A DNA stretch of 29,944 nucleotides from Desulfobacula sp. GTDB taxonomy: Bacteria; Desulfobacterota; Desulfobacteria; Desulfobacterales; Desulfobacteraceae. The stretch lies in contig JAABTB010000001.1 of NCBI GenBank assembly GCA_011390085.1, positions 1 through 29,944 on the forward strand, given 5' to 3'. The position numbers were made by a program, and so were the translations under genes. Position 1 is the stretch's first letter, and the number at the start of each line of letters is the position of its first letter. This document shows positions 25,049 to 29,944 of this stretch, piece by piece. The notes below the pieces were generated by a model. The model was not told the DNA's origin. It worked only from the letters and a program-made list of their open reading frames with translations, and ran no database searches.

Positions 25049-25449
25049 GACCCTTCCTTTCCGGATGCCCCGGAGCTGCCGTGAACCGTGTCGGCTTCAG
25101 AAAGTTCGGCCAGAAAAGCCGGCTCATCCGCGTCCAGGGTACGGGTCTGACCATAGGTCCGAAAAAGCAGGATCAAAAGAAAAGTGGTCATGGCAAACCC
25201 GATAACAATGGCCGTCAGGATCAAGGCCTGGGGCAAAGCATTGGCCGCAGGCAGCACCAGGCTGTGCCGGCCCGGATCAATCAGGGGCGGACCCGTATGG
25301 GTCAGTCGCCCGGCTGCAAAAATCAAAAGATTGATACTGTTTCCCAGGAGGGAGAATCCGAAAACAAACCGGACCAGGTCGCCGGACAGCATCAGGTAAA
25401 GGGCTGCCGCTGTCATCAGGCCCACCAGCAAGGAGAGCAGGACTTCCAT
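25045..25449 (-). CDS. mnhC: Mrp/Mnh cation:proton antiporter subunit C (NuoK-like)
   Basis: This is a 134-residue NuoK-like subunit with three helices. GDLVRFVFGFSLLGNSINLLIFAAG and PLPQALILTAIVIGFA-type text (DPLPQALVLTAIVI consensus; here NALPQALILTAIVIG) are diagnostic. The start at 25449 leaves a 1-base gap after mnhB; an upstream ATG would overlap mnhB more and adds an unrelated stretch. It has a longer acidic C-terminus than many MnhC proteins. Confidence 0.94.
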   Translation of the reverse strand: MEVLLSLLVGLMTAAALYLMLSGDLVRFVFGFSLLGNSINLLIFAAGRLTHTGPPLIDPGRHSLVLPAANALPQALILTAIVIGFAMTTFLLILLFRTYGQTRTLDADEPAFLAELSEADTVHGSSGASGKEGS

Positions 25450-25450
25450 C

Positions 25451-25849
25451 CTAATTTTCCTCCAGGGCCAATAGGACCGCCAGAATAGAGCCCAGAACAG
25501 CCAGAAATACCCCGACATCAAAGATCAGGGGAGTTCCCAGGGAAAAATCGCCGGATTTCCACCAGAGGCCGGTCAGATAGGGCCGATCCAGGAAAAGCGC
25601 CGGCAGGCCTGCTCCTGCAGCAAGGGCCAGACCGCTTGCAGCAAGGGTTGAGGGACGTAGCCGGATGGCGCGGCGAACCCGGGCCGGTCCTTCGGTAACG
25701 GCAAACAGGGCGAAGGCTGTGCCCGCCACCAAGGCCGCGATAAATCCACCGCCAGGCTCATGATGTCCCCGCAGGAGCAGGTACACGGCAAAGACCAGCA
25801 TCAGCCCAACCATCAGGCGGGTGGCGGTTTTTAAAATATCGGACTGCAT
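25451..25849 (-). CDS. mnhB: Mrp/Mnh cation:proton antiporter subunit B
   Basis: This 132-residue MnhB has four helices, with [23 protein letters not shown] (about residues 26-48) as the family hallmark and [19 protein letters not shown] near the C-terminus. Its ATG directly follows the mnhA stop codon, and mnhC follows after one base. It is a separate gene, as in group 1 Mrp operons, not fused to mnhA. Confidence 0.95.
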   Translation of the reverse strand: MQSDILKTATRLMVGLMLVFAVYLLLRGHHEPGGGFIAALVAGTAFALFAVTEGPARVRRAIRLRPSTLAASGLALAAGAGLPALFLDRPYLTGLWWKSGDFSLGTPLIFDVGVFLAVLGSILAVLLALEEN

Positions 25850-28120
25850 TTATCCCTCCCTTGCCGAGCGCATCAGGGCCACCCCGGCCCAGGCAGCCAG
25901 GACCACCACGCAAATCTCTCCCAGGGTGTCCAGGCTTCTGAAATCCACCAGGATCACATTGACAATATTGCGGCCATGGGCCGCCACATAGCTGTTGATC
26001 TCAAAAAATGCCGTGAGGCTGCGGTCCAGGGGTTTCTGCAAAATTCCCATCAGCCAGGTAGTGACCAGAACACCGACGGAAACAGAAAGGCCCGCATCCA
26101 TCCATTTCCGCAACCCTTTTCTTTTCCGTCCTCCCTCCATGGGCGGCAGCCGAAACAGGACCAGGGACACAATGACCACGGTCAGGGTTTCCACCAGCAA
26201 TTGCGTCAAGGCAATGTCCGGTGCGCCAAACATGAGAAAAATCAAGGCCACGCCTGCACCCACGGCTCCCAGCCCGCCAATGGCGACCAGCCGCCTCCGG
26301 GCCGTGACCACAAGACCGGCAGCGGCCAGAATAAAAAGGCAGATCCCGGTGGGCATGATCAGGCCCCTGGGATCCGGGACAATAAAGGCCGAAGGGATAT
26401 GAGCCACCCAGGGCCACCCGGTGACCATGACCACGGCCAGCACAATGACAGCCAGATAGCGGTGCAAGGAACCGTTCTGGAATCTTTGGGCAAACCCCGA
26501 GGCCATTTGGATAAAACCGTCCAGAATCACCTGGTAAATGCCTGGGGTGGTTACCCGGAGCCGGGCCAGGATATTTTTGACAAAGGCCCGCAACGCTTCC
26601 CGGAACCGGTAGATAACGGTGCCCAGGGCCAGGGTGACCATACTGAGCAGAAGAGGAAGATTCAATCCGTGGAAAAGGGACAGCCGGATTTCTTCCCGGG
26701 ATGGGTGGAAGGCAAAGACCGCCGGCTCAATGAGGTTGGCAGAAACCCATTCGGGAACGATGCCGAAAATGATGCCCAGCCCCCCCATGACGGCTGGGCC
26801 CAGACGCATGGTCCAGGGCGCTTCACGAACCGGTCCCATATCGGCCGGACGGCGGCCCAGAAAGGGTGTGATGAAAATGACGGCTGACACAGCCGTCATC
26901 AGGGCATTGGAAAACAGGGCAGCCAGGGTGGAAAAGGCCGGAAACAGATCTTCGGAAAGGGCTCCCGCATACATGATTTCTTTTCCGATGAATCCGAAAA
27001 ATAAAGGAAATCCGGCCATGGACAGGGCTGCTGCGGCCACGGCCAGAGCCGTCAGGGGCATGGCCGGCAAAAGACCTCCCAGATGACGGAGGTCCCGGGT
27101 CCCGGTCTGATGATCCATGCTGCCCACGGCCAGGAACAAGGAGGCCTTATAAAGGGCATGGACCATGAGAAAAGTGGTGGCCGCCGTGAGAGAGGGCGCG
27201 GACCGGCCACCCAGGAAAAGGGTCATTATGCCCAGGGCCATGAGGGTGGTATAGGCCAGGATTCGTTTCAAATCACAAGGTGCCAGAGCCTGAACAGCAC
27301 CCCACAGGGCCGTGATTCCGCCGACCACCACCAGGGTTCCCATCCACAGGTGCGTCCCTCCCAGAAGGGGATGAAACCGCATGAGCAGGTATATTCCGGC
27401 TTTGACCATGGTGGCGGCATGCAGAAAAGCGCTGATGGGCGTGGGAGCGCTCATGGCATTGGGCAGCCAGAAATGAAACGGGATCTGGGCGGATTTGGTC
27501 ATGGCCCCCACCAAAACACAGACAAATATGGCCGGATACAGGGCATGTTCACGGATACTATCCCCAAAACCAGGCCATTGGCTGAGGATCATCGATCCTC
27601 CCGCGGTTTTCAGAAGAAGGATGCCCAGCAGCAGGAAAAGGCCGCCGGCCCCTGTGATCAGGATGGCCTGACGGGCATTATCCCGGACCGTGGCGTCTTC
27701 ATGGTCAAACCCGATGAGCAGATAGGACAAAATGGTGGTGGCCTCCCAGAACACAAAGAGAAGGATCAGATTGTCCGCCGTGACAATGCCCAGCATGGCC
27801 AACATGAATCCGTGCAAATAAACAAAAAAGCGTCCGAGATGCTGTTTTCCGGCCATATAGCTGGAAGCGTAAAGGCTCACAAAAAACCCGGCCAGGGTAA
27901 TGATCAGGCAAAATAAAAGGCTCAGCCCGTCCAGGCGGAACCGAAGGGAAAGATCCAGGCTGGGAATCCAGGGCATTTCCACCTGAATTGCCCGCCCCTG
28001 AATCACGCCGGGCCAAGCCAGGCAAAGCAGGGCGAAAAGCAAAAGCGGCAGCAGGCTGGAAATAAGTCCGGCCCTGCAACAGTCCGGGACCTTTGCGATA
28101 TTCGACCGATTCTTGATCAT
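25850..28120 (-). CDS. mnhA: Mrp/Mnh cation:proton antiporter subunit A
   Basis: This 756-residue subunit is full length. The NuoL-like N-terminal part (about 500 residues) carries LLFVFWEATTILSYLLIGF with the key Glu and MTKSAQIPFHFWLPNAM with the key Lys, then APTPISAFLHAATMVKAG. The C-terminal part contains the MbhD/MbhE-like segments (FLMFGAPDIALTQLLVETLTVVIVSL and the closing FRSLDTLGEICVVVLAAWAGVALM). The start ATG lies 1 base after the usp stop. Mrp complexes expel Na+ (or K+) in exchange for protons and help in pH and salt tolerance; in anaerobes they can link H+ and Na+ gradients. Here the Na+ gradient could also feed the TRAP transporter of this window, if it is Na+ coupled. Confidence 0.95.
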   Translation of the reverse strand: MIKNRSNIAKVPDCCRAGLISSLLPLLLFALLCLAWPGVIQGRAIQVEMPWIPSLDLSLRFRLDGLSLLFCLIITLAGFFVSLYASSYMAGKQHLGRFFVYLHGFMLAMLGIVTADNLILLFVFWEATTILSYLLIGFDHEDATVRDNARQAILITGAGGLFLLLGILLLKTAGGSMILSQWPGFGDSIREHALYPAIFVCVLVGAMTKSAQIPFHFWLPNAMSAPTPISAFLHAATMVKAGIYLLMRFHPLLGGTHLWMGTLVVVGGITALWGAVQALAPCDLKRILAYTTLMALGIMTLFLGGRSAPSLTAATTFLMVHALYKASLFLAVGSMDHQTGTRDLRHLGGLLPAMPLTALAVAAAALSMAGFPLFFGFIGKEIMYAGALSEDLFPAFSTLAALFSNALMTAVSAVIFITPFLGRRPADMGPVREAPWTMRLGPAVMGGLGIIFGIVPEWVSANLIEPAVFAFHPSREEIRLSLFHGLNLPLLLSMVTLALGTVIYRFREALRAFVKNILARLRVTTPGIYQVILDGFIQMASGFAQRFQNGSLHRYLAVIVLAVVMVTGWPWVAHIPSAFIVPDPRGLIMPTGICLFILAAAGLVVTARRRLVAIGGLGAVGAGVALIFLMFGAPDIALTQLLVETLTVVIVSLVLFRLPPMEGGRKRKGLRKWMDAGLSVSVGVLVTTWLMGILQKPLDRSLTAFFEINSYVAAHGRNIVNVILVDFRSLDTLGEICVVVLAAWAGVALMRSAREG

Positions 28121-28121
28121 C

Positions 28122-28952
28122 TTATTGGGACAGGAACAGGGGGATCTCGGCCGAATGGATGGTCTCCAGCACGGTATCGCCCAGAATGCTCCGTTTGATG
28201 ATGTTTTGGGAGCTGTTGCCCATAACGATCAGGTCGATTTGGTTCTCCCGGGCATAGGGCAGAAGATCGGACCGCGGATGGCCGTCGACAAGATCGGTTT
28301 GAACTTCAAACCCGTAAGCCCGGCAAAAATCTGCGGCCTTATCCGCCAGGAACGGCTCGGTTTCCTTGTTTGTTGTAAAATGAACAATGCGAAGATTCGC
28401 CCCGGGCCAGGGATTCAGACGAATGAAATCGCGGATGGCCCTGGCCGATTCCATGGAATTGCTCAAGGCCATGAGCACGGTTTTGACGGGCCGGTAATGC
28501 TCCGCCACTGCCAGAATGGGCTTTACCCCCTGGCGCAGCAGCTTGATGATGGCCTTGTCCGGGTCGGTGACAAATCCGTATTCAAATATGCTTCTGAGCC
28601 CGAAAATGGTGATGTCGTTAAACCGGGACTCGGCAATCATGGCTTCAAAGGTGTCCCCCTGTTCATACTGGATGCGGCGGCAAACCACCTGCTGTTTGGC
28701 GCAATGTTCTTTGAACACGGATATGGCCAGTTCAGTGCCTTCTCGGGTGATCTTGATTTTCTTTTCCCGCATCCGCTGGGCATAGGCATCGGCGCCTGCC
28801 GGCACAGGTCCGACGTTTTCCAGTTTAGCGGCATCCACAATGGTGACGCCGGTCAACTGTGCCTGATGGGTGTCTCCCAGTTCGGTTGCACATTGGGTTG
28901 CAATTGCCGTAAACGGTGTCCCGCCCAGTCCGACCAGTATTCTTTTGATCAT
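28122..28952 (-). CDS. Tandem universal stress protein (two Usp domains)
   Basis: This 276-residue protein has two Usp domains: residues 1-135 (MIKRILVGLGGTPF at the start) and about 150-276 (VKTVLMALSNSMESARA, ending with IDLIVMGNSSQNIIKRSILGDTV). The second domain keeps the overall loop but lacks the second Gly of the GxxGx9GS ATP motif, so nucleotide binding is doubtful. The start at 28952 has GGGAGG 5 bases upstream; the frame extends 22 codons further. It is the first gene of the mnh operon (1 base before mnhA), suggesting it regulates or senses antiporter function, as proposed for other Usp-transporter pairs. Confidence 0.88.
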   Translation of the reverse strand: MIKRILVGLGGTPFTAIATQCATELGDTHQAQLTGVTIVDAAKLENVGPVPAGADAYAQRMREKKIKITREGTELAISVFKEHCAKQQVVCRRIQYEQGDTFEAMIAESRFNDITIFGLRSIFEYGFVTDPDKAIIKLLRQGVKPILAVAEHYRPVKTVLMALSNSMESARAIRDFIRLNPWPGANLRIVHFTTNKETEPFLADKAADFCRAYGFEVQTDLVDGHPRSDLLPYARENQIDLIVMGNSSQNIIKRSILGDTVLETIHSAEIPLFLSQ

Positions 28953-28988
28953 GGCTGCCTCCCTTTTGACGATTTTCCGGATTGTCCA

Positions 28989-29018
28989 ACAGTAGATTAA
29001 GGGTCTGTTTTTTGTCAA
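28989..29018 (-). promoter_or_regulatory. Candidate sigma-70 promoter for the usp-mnh operon
   Basis: A perfect TTGACA (29018-29013, minus strand) is followed after 18 bases by TACTGT (28994-28989), 37 bases before the usp start codon. The -10 match is poor. Confidence 0.35.
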
Positions 29019-29042
29019 GAGAAATATCGGATAAAATGATCA

Positions 29043-29071
29043 TTGACTTATGCATCCATTCTCTTTATGTA
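29043..29071 (+). promoter_or_regulatory. Candidate sigma-70 promoter for the GAF gene
   Basis: TTGACT (29043-29048) and TATGTA (29066-29071) have 17-base spacing and lie 42 bases before the GAF gene start. The -10 match is only partial. Confidence 0.3.
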
Positions 29072-29113
29072 TTTAAATCGGAGCATAAATATCTCATCAA
29101 ACGAGGCCTCAAT

Positions 29114-29797
29114 ATGAGAAATTCAAAGGCAAACCCATTTACCCGGGAAAAGCTTGCCCAGGACGTTCTGACCGAATGGCAGAACCTTATCGACTCAACG
29201 GCTGAAATCTTTGGCGTCCCTGCAGGGCTGATCACGCGCGTTGACGGAGATCAAATCGAGATCCTCCTGTCCAGCTCATCTGAAGGGAATCCTTATACGG
29301 CAGGGTACACGACACATTACCCGGATTCGGGATGGTATTGTGAGCGGACCCTGAAGAGCAGGGATCTGAATCTTATTCCGGATGCGCTCCGGGACCCTGA
29401 ATGGAAGGACAATGATGCCGTCGTCGGATTGAATATCATATCCTATGTCGGCATGCCTATATTTCGCCCCGACGGCGGGGAATTCGGGACCGTATGCTTC
29501 CTGGACAACAAGGCGAACCCCCATAATGAGCTGCACATCAAAATGCTCAACCAGGTCAAGCGGATGGTCGAGTTGTCCCTTCGCATCATCTACGATAAGG
29601 ATCTGATCGAACAACAGGAGCGATTGATCAATGATTTGAGCAGGATTTACCCGATTTGCAGCTATTGTAAAAAAGTCCGGGAAAAATCAGGTGCCTGGGT
29701 TCAAATTGAAAAATATATCCAGGATATCGCCGGCACCCGGCCTTCCCACGGGATCTGCCCGGATTGCTTCGCAAAGGAAATGAAACAATTTGAATGA
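29114..29797 (+). CDS. GAF-domain protein with C-terminal four-cysteine cluster
   Basis: This 227-residue cytoplasmic protein has a GAF domain over about residues 15-160; YVGMPIFRPDGGEFGTVCFLD (about 111-131) is the typical GAF core. A short helix (DLIEQQERLINDLSRI) follows, then ICSYCKKVRE...GAW...SHGICPDC with C182-x2-C185 and C215-x2-C218 plus H212. This small motif is frequent at the end of PAS/GAF sensor proteins in Desulfobacterota and related groups, and I infer metal or redox sensing. There is no kinase or cyclase domain, so it must act by contact with other proteins. The start at 29114 is supported by GAGG 7 bases upstream. It is divergent from usp-mnh. Confidence 0.85.
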   Translation: MRNSKANPFTREKLAQDVLTEWQNLIDSTAEIFGVPAGLITRVDGDQIEILLSSSSEGNPYTAGYTTHYPDSGWYCERTLKSRDLNLIPDALRDPEWKDNDAVVGLNIISYVGMPIFRPDGGEFGTVCFLDNKANPHNELHIKMLNQVKRMVELSLRIIYDKDLIEQQERLINDLSRIYPICSYCKKVREKSGAWVQIEKYIQDIAGTRPSHGICPDCFAKEMKQFE

Positions 29798-29809
29798 GGT
29801 TCTGCATCA

Positions 29810-29944
29810 TCACAAGGGTTTGACCATTTGCCTGATCCGCCCGGATGCAATGGATTCGACAAATTCCAGGCCCAATTCCCGGCTTCTTTTAACGGTTTCC
29901 TTCCAATAGGCCATGCGCTCCCTATCCCTGCCTTTAAACCCATA
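29810..29944 (-). CDS. C-terminal end of an unrecognised protein (cut by window edge)
   Basis: A reading frame enters from the right edge and ends with TGA TGA at 29812-29807. The 44 visible residues (YGFKGRDRERMAYW, then KETVKRSREL and a basic end, RQMVKPL) have normal amino-acid composition and no conflicting gene, so coding is likely. It converges on the GAF gene, 12 bp apart. No family is recognised. Confidence 0.55.
   Translation of the reverse strand, partial: YGFKGRDRERMAYWKETVKRSRELGLEFVESIASGRIRQMVKPL

Noticed and set aside
25976..26887. Long plus-strand reading frame of about 300 codons
   Set aside because: It is antisense to mnhA, has Gly/His/Gln-rich nonsense composition and no recognisable motif; it is a shadow of a G+C-rich gene.
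1..29944. CRISPR arrays, tRNA/rRNA genes, insertion sequences and attachment sites
   Set aside because: No regularly spaced direct repeats, clover-leaf-like sequences, transposase-like proteins or long terminal repeats were noticed by reading; a dedicated search was not possible.

Overview
The window is bacterial chromosome, most likely from an anaerobic, sulfate-reducer-like member of the Desulfobacterota (Desulfobacteraceae style). This is an inference from gene content: an aldehyde:ferredoxin oxidoreductase with its own MoaD-like protein, a TRAP transporter, a PAS/sigma-54 activator, a complete Mrp-type antiporter operon and a GlnRS. No rRNA, tRNA, CRISPR array, insertion sequence or phage gene was seen. 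Both ends cut genes: a RecD2-type helicase on the left and an unrecognised short reading frame on the right.

Left part (1-14.9 kb). After the helicase end comes a long block of minus-strand genes. In transcription order from about 12.2 kb down to 1.1 kb they are: alanine dehydrogenase, aldehyde:ferredoxin oxidoreductase (AOR), class III aminotransferase, MoaD/ThiS-like protein, outer-membrane beta-barrel, TRAP proteins DctP, DctQ and DctM, a second class III aminotransferase, a cupin and a single-domain response regulator. Just upstream of ald lies a GG-N10-GC sigma-54 promoter. Behind it are two near-identical dyads (GGGTC-N6-GWCCC) centred about 121 and 191 bp upstream of the predicted start. 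Next comes the gene for a PAS-AAA+-Fis sigma-54 activator. I read this as a regulated uptake and oxidation module for an amine or amino acid. The substrate would enter through the beta-barrel and TRAP system and be transaminated to an aldehyde with pyruvate as acceptor. Ald would recycle alanine to pyruvate plus NADH and ammonium, and the AOR would oxidise the aldehyde while reducing ferredoxin. Three strong intergenic hairpins (ald/AOR, dctP/dctQ, aminotransferase/cupin) probably tune relative expression.

Middle part (14.9-22.3 kb). glnS is on the plus strand with a perfect 10-bp inverted repeat close to its start. It converges on a minus-strand group: MoxR ATPase, DUF58 protein, DUF4129 membrane protein, ispF and cysS.

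Right part (22.4-29.9 kb). A tightly overlapping minus-strand operon starts with a tandem universal stress protein and continues mnhA, B, C, D, E, F, G. It encodes a complete seven-subunit Na+(or K+)/H+ antiporter. Divergent from it is a GAF-domain protein ending in a four-cysteine cluster. By eye, the right half is richer in G+C than the amine/aldehyde operon.
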